A program made the position numbers and the translations under genes. Shown in pieces: positions 1 through 5,873 of a stretch of DNA of 7,203 nucleotides (position 1 is the stretch's first letter; each line of letters starts with the position of its first letter). A model generated the notes under the pieces. That model did no database searches and was not told the DNA's origin. It worked only from the letters and a program-made list of their open reading frames with translations. Source of the DNA: Nitrolancea sp040255925 (GTDB lineage Bacteria; Chloroflexota; Chloroflexia; Thermomicrobiales; Thermomicrobiaceae); NCBI GenBank assembly GCA_040255925.1, contig JBDZVX010000117.1, positions 1 to 7,203 on the forward strand, written 5' to 3'.

Positions 1-786
1 GCGCTCGCGGCGGGCGACCGTGCGGCGGCGGGCCGTAGTGCCCGTGGGGCCCAGCAGGCAGCGGCTGAGGCCGCCACGCTGCTCGATGCCATCGATAGCC
101 TCGCTAAATCGCTGGGACAGGCGGAAGCGGCGGCCGGGCCACAAATCGCCGCCGCGACAGCGGATATCAAGGCAGCCCGCGCGGCTCTGGCCGGCCGTGG
201 CTTGACCGATCTCGACCGCCGGCTCACCGAGGCGGAACATGCTCTCCGTCAGGCGAACCAAGAGCTGACCGCGGACCGGCCGGATGTGCTCATCGCCGTC
301 CGGCTGGCGACGCAGGCCGACGCTACCGCGGACGAGATCCTCGCGGAGGTGAAGCAGGAAGAGGAACGGCGCACGCGGGAGCGCCAAATCCTCATCGCCC
401 AAATCCAGACGGCGGAGGCGAGCTTCTACCAGGCGACCGACTACATCGCGGCCCGGCGGCGCTTCATTGACTTGGCCGCCCGCACCCGGATCGTCGAGGC
501 AGGGCGCCATCTGGAGAACGCGAAAGCGCTGGCAACGAACGATCCCCGCGCGGCGCTCGTCGAGGCCCGTCGCGCCCAGGAGCTTGCGGAAGACGCCTAC
601 GAACTGGCGCGCAATGATGTCGAGGCGTACTCCCCCTACGCCGGTTGGGGCGGGTACCCGCGTGGTCCGGCCATTCCGATCCCGATCCCATTTCCAGTTG
701 GTAGCGGCGGCTGGGGTGGTATGGGCGGTGGAGGCGGCGGGGGCAGCTCGGGTGGGGGTGGTGGCTCGGTCGGCGGCCACTGGTAG
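1..786 (+). CDS. C-terminal part of a probable TPM-family protein, coiled coil plus Gly-rich tail (5' partial)
   Basis: The frame is open from the first base, so the gene begins upstream; 261 codons are visible before the TAG stop. Roughly the first 210 visible residues are Ala/Glu/Arg/Gln-rich and look like long helices or coiled coil. The end changes sharply into a Tyr/Pro stretch (PYAGWGGYPRG, then PIPIPIPFPV) and a Gly/Ser tail of about 28 residues ending GGHW. No membrane helix is visible in this part. Proteins with an N-terminal TPM domain, helical middle and Gly-rich tail are often encoded next to pspA in Actinobacteria and Chloroflexota; the tail and the pspA neighbour 71 bp downstream are the basis of the call. 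The TPM domain itself would lie outside the window, so family membership is inferred. A likely role is envelope stress or membrane maintenance with PspA. It could instead be an unrelated coiled-coil surface protein with a low-complexity tail. Confidence 0.65.
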   Translation, partial: ALAAGDRAAAGRSARGAQQAAAEAATLLDAIDSLAKSLGQAEAAAGPQIAAATADIKAARAALAGRGLTDLDRRLTEAEHALRQANQELTADRPDVLIAVRLATQADATADEILAEVKQEEERRTRERQILIAQIQTAEASFYQATDYIAARRRFIDLAARTRIVEAGRHLENAKALATNDPRAALVEARRAQELAEDAYELARNDVEAYSPYAGWGGYPRGPAIPIPIPFPVGSGGWGGMGGGGGGGSSGGGGGSVGGHW

Positions 787-857
787 TCAGGCAGTAGACG
801 GGGCGGGACGGCACGCAAGCCCGCCGATCAGAAAACTCGCTGAGAAGGAGCGCGTAC

Positions 858-1592
858 ATGGCACAGTCGATTCTCGCCCGGATGGGACAGCTTTTGCGAG
901 CGAACGTCAACGCCCTGTTGGACGCGGCGGAAGACCCCGAAAAGATGCTTGATCAGCTTATCCGTGACTATACGAGCAATATCTATGAGGCGGAGTCGGC
1001 GGTGGCGCAGACGATCGGCAATCTCCGGTTGCTGGAGGGTGACCACCGTGAAGCCGTGGACGCCGCGAATGAATGGGGACAGAAGGCGCTGGCGGCGTCG
1101 CGGAAGGCGGACGACCTGCGCGCGGGCGGACAAACGGCTGAGGCGGAGCGCTTTGACAGTCTCGCGAAGATTGCCCTACGGCGACAACTTAGCTACGAGG
1201 AGCAAGCCCGGACGCTGGAGAGCCAGGTGCAACAGCAGCGGGAGTTGACCGCGAAGCTCAAGGAGGGGCTGGACAAGCTGCGGTTGAAGCGCGAGGAGGT
1301 CGTCCAGAAGCGCGACGAGCTTGTGAGCCGGGCGAAGATGGCCCGTGCCCAGGTGCAGGTCCAGCAGGCGCTGAAGAGCGTCTCCGTCCTCGACCCGGTC
1401 AGCGAGCTGAGCCGCTTCGAGGAGCGGGTCCGGCGCGAGGAGGCGCTGGCGCAAGGGATGGAGGAAGCGGCTGTGCCGTCACTTGAGGAGCAGTTCGCTC
1501 AGCTCGAGAACGAAGAGGATGAACTTGAGGTCGAGGCACGCTTCGCCCAGCTCAAATCTGGGCAGGTGCCGGGGCTGCACGCGGGGCTTTGA
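858..1592 (+). CDS. pspA: PspA/IM30 (Vipp1) family membrane-maintenance protein
   Basis: This 244-residue protein has the length and composition of PspA/IM30, an ESCRT-III-like protein that assembles into helical rods or rings on the inner face of the membrane and protects it under stress. The N-terminal amphipathic helix (MAQSILARMGQLLRANVNAL) is followed by the family signature AEDPEKMLDQLIRDY at about residues 23-37. From there to about residue 220 the chain is almost entirely charged heptad-like helix, with VSVLDPVSELSRFEERVRR near residues 174-192 matching the usual later helices, and an acidic C-terminal helix. The start is fixed by AGAAGGAG at 843-850, 7 nt before ATG. It follows the Gly-tailed gene by 71 bp on the same strand with no terminator between, so the two are probably co-transcribed. 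No pspF, pspB or pspC is present in the window. The family call is secure; the signal it responds to is unknown. Confidence 0.95.
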   Translation: MAQSILARMGQLLRANVNALLDAAEDPEKMLDQLIRDYTSNIYEAESAVAQTIGNLRLLEGDHREAVDAANEWGQKALAASRKADDLRAGGQTAEAERFDSLAKIALRRQLSYEEQARTLESQVQQQRELTAKLKEGLDKLRLKREEVVQKRDELVSRAKMARAQVQVQQALKSVSVLDPVSELSRFEERVRREEALAQGMEEAAVPSLEEQFAQLENEEDELEVEARFAQLKSGQVPGLHAGL

Positions 1593-2061
1593 GCCTAGCC
1601 TCGAGATTGCCTCTCGGTCCGGGCTCGTCTACCTGAAAACCGAGACGTAGCAGTGTGCGGAGGGGCGGCCGGGATCATGCTCCAAGGCCGCCTCACCAGG
1701 CACCGTGTGCTGGCCTGTTTCAGGACGATCGCCACCGGGCGGCACACCTGCTTGTGCGGGTCTGTGCGGCGGCGTCGCCTTCGTGTTGGCCGTTCCGCCT
1801 CCTCGGTCGGCTACCCGCCCGCTCCGCTTGGAACCGGGCTTTTGCTATCGCTGTTGCCCAGACTGGAGTGCAAGCAGGTAGCTTCGGTCTCGTTGGGGCT
1901 ATCCGGCGTCTGCCGGTCGGCCACTCATCGCCGAGTGAATCCAGCGGTGCTGGGGATGCCTATTCGCGCATCCGGTGCGGCGCTTCCACCGTTTCAGGCG
2001 GTGAGGTGGTAGTCTTACGCATGGCGCTTCCGTGATCGATGAGGGGGAGAGGGAGGGTGCC
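1593..2061 (+). other. 469-bp intergenic region with small hairpins, no convincing gene
   Basis: Two overlapping open frames cross this stretch (about 1653-2035), but their translations are Arg/Cys/Pro-rich with no recognisable motif and no good ribosome binding site, so I treat them as chance. Visible structure: TCTCGGT (1612-1618) pairs with ACCGAGA (1639-1645) across a 20-nt loop; CCAGGCAC-CGT-GTGCTGG (1696-1713) forms a 7-bp stem with one bulge, followed directly by CCTG-TTT-CAGG (1714-1724); CCGGC-GTCT-GCCGG (1903-1916) is a perfect 5-bp stem. None has a T-tract, so none is a standard intrinsic terminator. The pspA terminator and the lipoprotein promoter should lie here, but I could not place either. 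Confidence 0.5.
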
Positions 2062-2679
2062 ATGTTGACAGCGGGTTCGCGCTACTACCGTTGGGTCGCC
2101 CTCGGCCTCGCTCTGTTCCTGCTGGCAGCCTGCGGGAGCGGGGGATCGGAATCGTCCACGCCGGCTCCGGTACCGTCACCGAGCGGGAGCTCAGCGCCCT
2201 CGGTAGCACCATCACCCAGCCCCTCGGCACCGGCTTCCAGCCCGTCTCCGACTCCCGCGCCATCGTCGTCACCCTCGCCGTCGGCGAGTCGGCTGGACCC
2301 AGGTAGTCCGGAGGCCGCCGTGCAGGTGATCCGTGTGTATTACCAGGCGATCAACGAGCGTGATTTCGAGCGCGCCTACCATCAATGGGGCGATGGTGGA
2401 GCGAACAGTAATCAGACATTCGACCAATTCCGGCGGGGTTATGACCAGACCGATCATGTCGTCGTGGAGATTGGGCAGCCGGGCCGGATTGATGCCGCGG
2501 CCGGTTCCCGCTATATCGAGATCCCGGTGACGATCACCGCGACAATGAAAGACGGGCAGGTCCAGCACTTCAGCGGTTCCTACACGCTCCGGCGGTCCGT
2601 CGTGGACGGCGCGACGCCCGAGCAGCAGACATGGCGCTTCTACAAGGCGCACATCGTCCCGACGGATGCCGCGTCGTAG
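2062..2679 (+). CDS. Lipoprotein with Ser/Pro-rich linker and NTF2-like domain
   Basis: Starting at ATG 2062 gives 205 residues. GGGAGGG (2051-2057) lies 4 nt upstream. The in-frame ATG at 2032 would add ten acidic residues before the signal peptide and has no comparable site, so it is rejected. Residues 1-23 form a lipoprotein signal with Arg at 7 and 10, a hydrophobic core (WVALGLALFLL) and lipobox LAAC, with Cys24 as the lipidated residue. Residues 25-78 are an almost pure Ser/Pro/Ala linker. From about 82 to the end, AAVQVIRVYYQAINERDFERAYHQW opens a globular domain with the helix-helix-beta pattern of NTF2-like (SnoaL/DUF4878-type) folds, which bind small ligands or act as accessory domains. 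The protein should be anchored to the outer face of the membrane with its domain held off by the linker. No catalytic residues can be assigned. It probably shares a transcript with the small CxxC protein 44 bp downstream. Confidence 0.85.
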   Translation: MLTAGSRYYRWVALGLALFLLAACGSGGSESSTPAPVPSPSGSSAPSVAPSPSPSAPASSPSPTPAPSSSPSPSASRLDPGSPEAAVQVIRVYYQAINERDFERAYHQWGDGGANSNQTFDQFRRGYDQTDHVVVEIGQPGRIDAAAGSRYIEIPVTITATMKDGQVQHFSGSYTLRRSVVDGATPEQQTWRFYKAHIVPTDAAS

Positions 2680-2723
2680 GGGGCCGCGACTCCGGGAGCT
2701 GGCGGCAGGTGGAGAGGGGAGCG

Positions 2724-2903
2724 ATGACTAACCTCAAGCTCAAGGACAATCTGGTGATCATCGAATGCAGCGGTTGCCGGCAGCTCTACGCCTACGAATG
2801 GCTGCCGACATCGGTGGTGCCGCGACGCTGCATCGTATGCCGCGAGCAGTGCGAGCAGAAGCTCGTCGGGCAGTTGACGCCCCCCTCGGGTGAGGTGCAG
2901 TAG
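2724..2903 (+). CDS. Small protein with two CxxC pairs (zinc-ribbon-like), 59 residues
   Basis: I do not recognise a named family. ATG 2724 is chosen because the purine-rich GGAGAGGGGAG (2711-2721) ends 2 nt before it and the resulting 59-residue product is compact. The open frame extends further upstream, but that part overlaps the end of the lipoprotein gene. Cys15-x2-Cys18 and Cys36-x2-Cys39 are 17 residues apart, the geometry of a rubredoxin-like or zinc-ribbon knuckle pair, and a further Cys43 follows. Between the pairs, QLYAYEWLPTSVVPRR reads like the beta-hairpin of a ribbon. The N-terminus (LKLKDNLVIIEC) would be the first strand. A metal-binding or nucleic-acid/protein-binding adaptor is plausible, but the function is unknown. 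It lies 44 bp after the lipoprotein gene on the same strand, with no terminator between them. Confidence 0.75.
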   Translation: MTNLKLKDNLVIIECSGCRQLYAYEWLPTSVVPRRCIVCREQCEQKLVGQLTPPSGEVQ

Positions 2904-2918
2904 CGGGGCCGATGCCTG

Positions 2919-2932
2919 GTGCCCGTGGGCAC
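2919..2932. terminator. Possible hairpin terminator between convergent genes
   Basis: GTGCCC-GT-GGGCAC is a 6-bp inverted repeat with a 2-nt centre (in RNA, 5 bp with a CGTG loop). It lies in the 46-bp gap between the convergent CxxC gene and the glycosyltransferase gene, where a bidirectional terminator would be expected. There is no T-tract on either side, so the assignment rests on position and symmetry only. Confidence 0.35.
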
Positions 2933-2949
2933 TCATGCGCTCCGCTGGG

Positions 2950-4068
2950 CTAGCCAAGGATTCCTTCGATTGTAGCCCCGCTTCTCCGGAACAGGTCGTT
3001 CATGCTGGTCTGGTGTAGCGAGCCCCCGCTGGTGGGTCCCCGCGAGAGGATGCGGTTGTAGGCTGCTTCGTACCGGTCGGCCATGACACGGGCCGAGAAG
3101 TTGGCTTCCACATGGCGCCGGCAGGCCGCGCGATCGATCTCCCCGAGGCGTTGGACGCCCTCCACCATCTCTTCGACGGAATCGCAAATGAAGCCGGTCT
3201 CGCCATCGATGATCACCTCGGGTACCGCTCCATAGCGCAGGCCGATCACCGGTACCCCGCACGCCAATGCTTCCACCATGACCATGCCGAAGGGCTCCGG
3301 CCAGAGGGAGGGAAACAGGAGTGCCATCGCGCCGTTCAGCAGTTGATCCTTGCCCGCTTCGTCAACTTCGCCGAGAAATTCGATGTTCGGGTCAGCCAGG
3401 AGCGTCTCGAACTCGTTCCGGTACCACTGATCATCGGCCGGATCGATCTTGGCCGCGATTTTCAGTGGAATACCGCATTGTCGCGCGACTTCGACCGCCA
3501 GGTCCGGCCGTTTCTCTTTACTGATCCGCCCAAGGAAGACGAGATAATCACCAGGCTTCGGCTGAAACGAGAAATGGTCGAGCACGATCCCGTTGTAGAC
3601 GGTGGCGATCCAGTTGAGCGAGCGCGATGCCAAAGGGAGCCGTTGGCTGTCGCTGATGGAGATCAGGTTGGCTTCCGGATAGGAGGAATGCAGTAGCGGC
3701 AGCTCCGGGATATCAAGCCGCCCATGGAGGGTGCTAACGGTCGGCGTCCTCCAGTGACGGCTGAACGGGTAGATCAGATAGTCGACATGACTGTGGATGA
3801 GATCGAAGGCATCGGCGTACTCTTCCACCAGTTCAAGCATCGCCAAGTGTAGCGCGAGTGAGTCCACGACTCCCGGAGTGCGACGGAGCGCTTCCGGGAT
3901 CACCGAAACGAGATTGGCGCTGGTCTCGGAATCGCCACTTGCGAAGAGGGTGACCTCATGGTCCCGGTCGATGAGTTCGTCCACCAGCGCGGCCACAACC
4001 CGTTCGGTACCGCCGTAGAATTTCGGCGGTACCGCTTCAGCTAAGGGTGCTATCTGCGCGATTCGCAT
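2950..4068 (-). CDS. GT4-family glycosyltransferase (GT-B fold)
   Basis: The product is 372 residues, a normal length for a GT4 retaining glycosyltransferase, which moves a sugar from a nucleotide-sugar donor to a glycan, lipid or small molecule in the cytoplasm. The start at 4068 has AGGAG (4075-4079 on the opposite strand) 6 nt upstream. Upstream in-frame starts would add residues before the first beta strand MRIAQIAPLA and are rejected. The N-terminal acceptor domain shows the glycine loop PPKFYGGTERVV (14-25), HSHVD (92-96) and STLHGRLD (112-119). The C-terminal donor domain shows FLGRISKEKRPD (178-189; Arg181 and Lys186 as expected phosphate contacts), FLGEV (231-235) and the EX7E motif Glu258-PFGMVMV-Glu266, then GVPVIGL and GAVPEVI. 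All key motifs are intact. Donor and acceptor cannot be told from sequence; no glycan cluster surrounds it. It is a single-gene unit on the minus strand. Confidence 0.93.
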   Translation of the reverse strand: MRIAQIAPLAEAVPPKFYGGTERVVAALVDELIDRDHEVTLFASGDSETSANLVSVIPEALRRTPGVVDSLALHLAMLELVEEYADAFDLIHSHVDYLIYPFSRHWRTPTVSTLHGRLDIPELPLLHSSYPEANLISISDSQRLPLASRSLNWIATVYNGIVLDHFSFQPKPGDYLVFLGRISKEKRPDLAVEVARQCGIPLKIAAKIDPADDQWYRNEFETLLADPNIEFLGEVDEAGKDQLLNGAMALLFPSLWPEPFGMVMVEALACGVPVIGLRYGAVPEVIIDGETGFICDSVEEMVEGVQRLGEIDRAACRRHVEANFSARVMADRYEAAYNRILSRGPTSGGSLHQTSMNDLFRRSGATIEGILG

Positions 4069-4301
4069 GGTACTCTCCTGACTGGTATGCCCGGCTGGGA
4101 TGCCGGAAAGCAACCGGTCGTGGATCATTCGGGGAATCGTTCTGGTGGGGTTGCTGGGGATGACCGTGGGGGATGCCCTTCGGGCCGGGAACGCCCCGCC
4201 CCGTTTGTCCTGCTCCGAGCTGTGTCTAACCCTCCTCATCGTGCTACGCGCGAATCGAACGATCCGGCACCTTCCCGGCCTGGAGCCGGTTATCTACACA
4301 C

Positions 4302-4317
4302 TCCAAATCATGTGCCA
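4302..4317 (-). promoter_or_regulatory. Weak sigma-54-like element facing the glycosyltransferase
   Basis: Read on the minus strand this is TGGCACATGATTTGGA. It matches TGGCAC-N5-TTG of the sigma-54 consensus with correct spacing, but has GG where the nearly invariant -12 GC is expected. It lies about 230 bp upstream of the glycosyltransferase start and points toward it. With the -12 dinucleotide altered, it may be inactive or a coincidence. Confidence 0.25.
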
Positions 4318-4449
4318 CAAATGGGCGAGTGGAAGGGTGTCGATCACCGTCGGCTCAGAGAAGAAGAACGGGACGCGACAGGTGTTGCGTGTGACCGGTG
4401 CGTCCCCGGCTGGCGACAGTCTTGGCCGGCCCAGCCTGGTAGCGCGCGT

Positions 4450-4465
4450 TGGCATAACGTTTGCA
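4450..4465 (+). promoter_or_regulatory. Sigma-54-like -24/-12 promoter element
   Basis: TGGCATAACGTTTGCA matches the sigma-54 consensus TGGCACG-N4-TTGCA at 10 of 12 defined positions, with GG (4451-4452) and GC (4463-4464) exactly 12 bp apart. It is intergenic, in the same orientation as the 82-residue gene 143 bp downstream. The same 12 defined bases recur at 6315-6330. Whether the host has RpoN is not visible here, so another factor could be the reader. Confidence 0.5.
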
Positions 4466-4492
4466 CGCCGTCCGGAAAGGAAGCCGGTCGGG

Positions 4493-4504
4493 CCGGAATT
4501 CCGG
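4493..4504. promoter_or_regulatory. 12-bp perfect palindrome, possible operator
   Basis: CCGGAATTCCGG is a perfect palindrome beginning 28 bp after the sigma-54-like element, inside what would be the 5' leader of the 82-residue gene. The flanks are rich in further CCGG repeats (GTCCGG, GCCGG, GTCCGGCG), so local composition favours such symmetry. It could be an operator or a leader hairpin, or chance. Confidence 0.3.
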
Positions 4505-4607
4505 GAGTCCGGCGTAGCTGCTGGACCTCCCCTTTCGGGTCAGATCATCTCCCGGTCGATCAGCCCAATACGGACGTCAGACTTGAAGCGGTGAAGGGGC
4601 CTATCAC

Positions 4608-4856
4608 ATGGCGAATATCCCGATGGATGATATCCTTCCGCTCTGGAATGAGACGAAGCAGCACAAGTGGTCGGCGTTCCAAAAAACGCTGGAGCAGCAT
4701 CGTGGGAAAGCGGAGGGGACCGAAGATTACCTGGTGGACCTCATGCTGGTGCTCACCCGGCGTGAGGAGCAGTCCAATTCCCCGTTTCCGAATTCACCGC
4801 AGCAGCTCTACGAAGTGCTCAACCGGAGGCTTGAACAGGAGATCAGGGAAATGTGA
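4608..4856 (+). CDS. Hypothetical protein, 82 residues, acidic/helical
   Basis: I do not recognise a family. ATG 4608 follows GAAGGGG (4593-4599) by 8 nt, and the frame ends in a TGA that overlaps no other gene. The product is soluble-looking, without signal peptide, membrane helix or cysteine. It reads as helical: MDDILPLWNETKQHKW, then SAFQKTLEQHRGKAE, a segment DYLVDLMLVLTRREEQ, a Pro/Asn/Ser break (SNSPFPNSPQQ) and a final charged helix LYEVLNRRLEQEIREM. Two helical halves joined by a short loop would suit a small regulator or adaptor, but nothing in the sequence names a partner. It is preceded by a 539-bp intergenic region with a sigma-54-like element and followed, 77 bp after its stop, by an intrinsic terminator, so it is probably transcribed alone. 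Composition, ribosome binding site and terminator make it a credible gene. Confidence 0.75.
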   Translation: MANIPMDDILPLWNETKQHKWSAFQKTLEQHRGKAEGTEDYLVDLMLVLTRREEQSNSPFPNSPQQLYEVLNRRLEQEIREM

Positions 4857-4933
4857 TTGCCGGAATCGGTGGCCCGAGTATCGGGGAGAAGCCACCCGGA
4901 TCACACGCTCGACCGATACCTCAGTGTTGTCTC

Positions 4934-4960
4934 CCCGGAGCGTTTCAGCCTCCGGGTTTT
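4934..4960 (+). terminator. Rho-independent terminator after the 82-residue gene
   Basis: CCCGGAG (4934-4940) pairs perfectly with CTCCGGG (4950-4956) over a 9-nt loop, followed directly by TTTT (4957-4960). It is the best intrinsic terminator in the window and has the orientation expected for the 82-residue gene. Its T-run ends only 10 bp before the PAP2 start codon, so it may also attenuate read-through into that gene. Confidence 0.75.
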
Positions 4961-4970
4961 ATCGTGATTG

Positions 4971-5873
4971 ATGGTCGTCGCGGTAGCTGGGGGCATCCTC
5001 TGGAATCCATCGCCGATCATCGCGGTTCAGCACGCGTTCGGTCCGGATTGGCTGCCCGTCTTTCAGGTCATCACCTCGCTCGGCACGGTGTCGGTGGTGC
5101 TGGTCGCATTGGCCCTGGTGTTTTGGCTGGCCGGCCGCCAGCTCCTCTATGGCCTCTTCGTGGTGATACTAGTCAGCGCGCTGGTTGGAATCATTGTCAA
5201 GTCCGCGGTCGGCCTGCCCCGCCCGCATGATCTCCGGATCGTCGTCCACGCTGAAGTGTTCACACCCTCGTTCCCGAGCGGACATGCGTTGACCGCGGCC
5301 ACCCTTTGGGGGATGTTGGCCGCCCGCCGCCTGGTTCCCGTGATCGTTCCGTTCCTCATCGTGCCGCTAGTGATGCTCTCCCGGATGTATCTGGGCGTAC
5401 ACTACCTTGGGGATGTTCTGGGTGGGGCGTTGATCGGGCTGACGCTTGTGCTCTTTGCCCAGCGTCTGTGGCTTCCAGTTCAGGACTGGCTTGCGGGTCG
5501 GACGTTCCGATTCTTTGTACTGGCCAGCATGCTCATTCTCGTTGTACTGCTCGCCAGTCTTCCCTTCCTTGGGGCCTCTTCGGAAGACTGGCACACGGTC
5601 GGTGCCGGCGTTGGCGGGGTGATCGGGCTTCTCCTGGAGAACCGGTACCTCCGGTATACCCCGCCGGTTTCCACTGCTCCCGGCAGGAAGATGCTCCTGG
5701 TCGCGCTTGGTCTCGGCCTTCTCGTCCTCCCATTGATCGTCGTCTGGGTCCTTGGTGGAGGTCCACCGGTGCAAGCGGCGAGCTACGCCCTGGCGGCGCT
5801 CTGGGCGACATTTGGCGCGCCGGCGCTCTTCATCCGGCTCGGCCAGACCAGTACCGCCGTTTCCCGCCGGTAG
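4971..5873 (+). CDS. PAP2-superfamily integral membrane phosphatase
   Basis: This 300-residue polytopic membrane protein carries the full PAP2 (phosphatidic acid phosphatase type 2) signature: KSAVGLPRP (K77-x6-R84-P85), FPSGH (P102-S103-G104-H105) and SRMYLGVHYLGD (S137-R138-x5-H144-x3-D148). His105 and His144 with Asp148 are the expected catalytic residues; His144 forms the phospho-enzyme intermediate in the family. Enzymes of this type dephosphorylate lipid phosphates such as undecaprenyl pyrophosphate, phosphatidate or phosphatidylglycerophosphate on the outer membrane face; the substrate cannot be read here. The core is residues 35-165. An additional C-terminal region of about 120 residues has three or more further hydrophobic segments (about 179-200, 242-261, 268-290), making it longer than minimal PAP2 proteins. 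An in-frame stop at 4965-4967 limits starts to TTG 4968 or ATG 4971; ATG is chosen. No Shine-Dalgarno is visible, and a terminator hairpin lies directly upstream. Confidence 0.92.
   Translation: MVVAVAGGILWNPSPIIAVQHAFGPDWLPVFQVITSLGTVSVVLVALALVFWLAGRQLLYGLFVVILVSALVGIIVKSAVGLPRPHDLRIVVHAEVFTPSFPSGHALTAATLWGMLAARRLVPVIVPFLIVPLVMLSRMYLGVHYLGDVLGGALIGLTLVLFAQRLWLPVQDWLAGRTFRFFVLASMLILVVLLASLPFLGASSEDWHTVGAGVGGVIGLLLENRYLRYTPPVSTAPGRKMLLVALGLGLLVLPLIVVWVLGGGPPVQAASYALAALWATFGAPALFIRLGQTSTAVSRR

Larger units (their letters stand above)
4069..4607. other. 539-bp divergent intergenic region carrying promoter-like elements
   Basis: This stretch separates the minus-strand glycosyltransferase from the plus-strand 82-residue gene, so it should hold both promoters. 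A 164-codon frame (4100-4594) crosses it, but it lacks a good ribosome binding site, has no recognisable domain and contains the sigma-54-like element, so I do not call it a gene. The supported content is the + strand element at 4450-4465, a weaker - strand element at 4302-4317 and the palindrome at 4493-4504, each listed separately. I see no clear sigma-70 -35/-10 pair. Confidence 0.55.

Noticed and set aside
883..897. Sigma-54-like match TGGGACAGCTTTTGC with correct GG/GC spacing
   Set aside because: It lies inside the pspA coding sequence over the conserved N-terminal helix, so the bases are explained by the protein. It also shows that partial matches of this type occur by chance here.
1834..1847. 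TGGAACCGGGCTTTTGC as a sigma-54-like element before the lipoprotein
   Set aside because: The GG-to-GC distance is 14 bp instead of the required 12.
1653..2035. Two overlapping + strand frames of about 120 codons after pspA
   Set aside because: Arg/Cys/Pro-rich translations without domain pattern, and no convincing Shine-Dalgarno at either start.
2032..2061. Upstream ATG start for the lipoprotein gene
   Set aside because: It would add ten acidic residues before the signal peptide, and the GGGAGGG site at 2051-2057 clearly serves ATG 2062.
4100..4594. 164-codon open frame in the divergent intergenic region
   Set aside because: No good ribosome binding site, no recognisable domain, and it contains the promoter-like element and palindrome; it looks like a chance frame in high-GC DNA.
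4847..4860. GG-N10-GC spacing across the stop of the 82-residue gene, as a possible sigma-54 promoter for PAP2
   Set aside because: Only the GG, one A and TTGC agree; the rest of TGGCACG is missing, and any transcript would run through the terminator at 4934-4960.
4087..4971. 294-codon + strand frame spanning the 82-residue gene and both gaps
   Set aside because: Its middle is an out-of-frame shadow of the better supported 82-residue gene, and its translation is Arg/Ser/Pro-rich without motifs.
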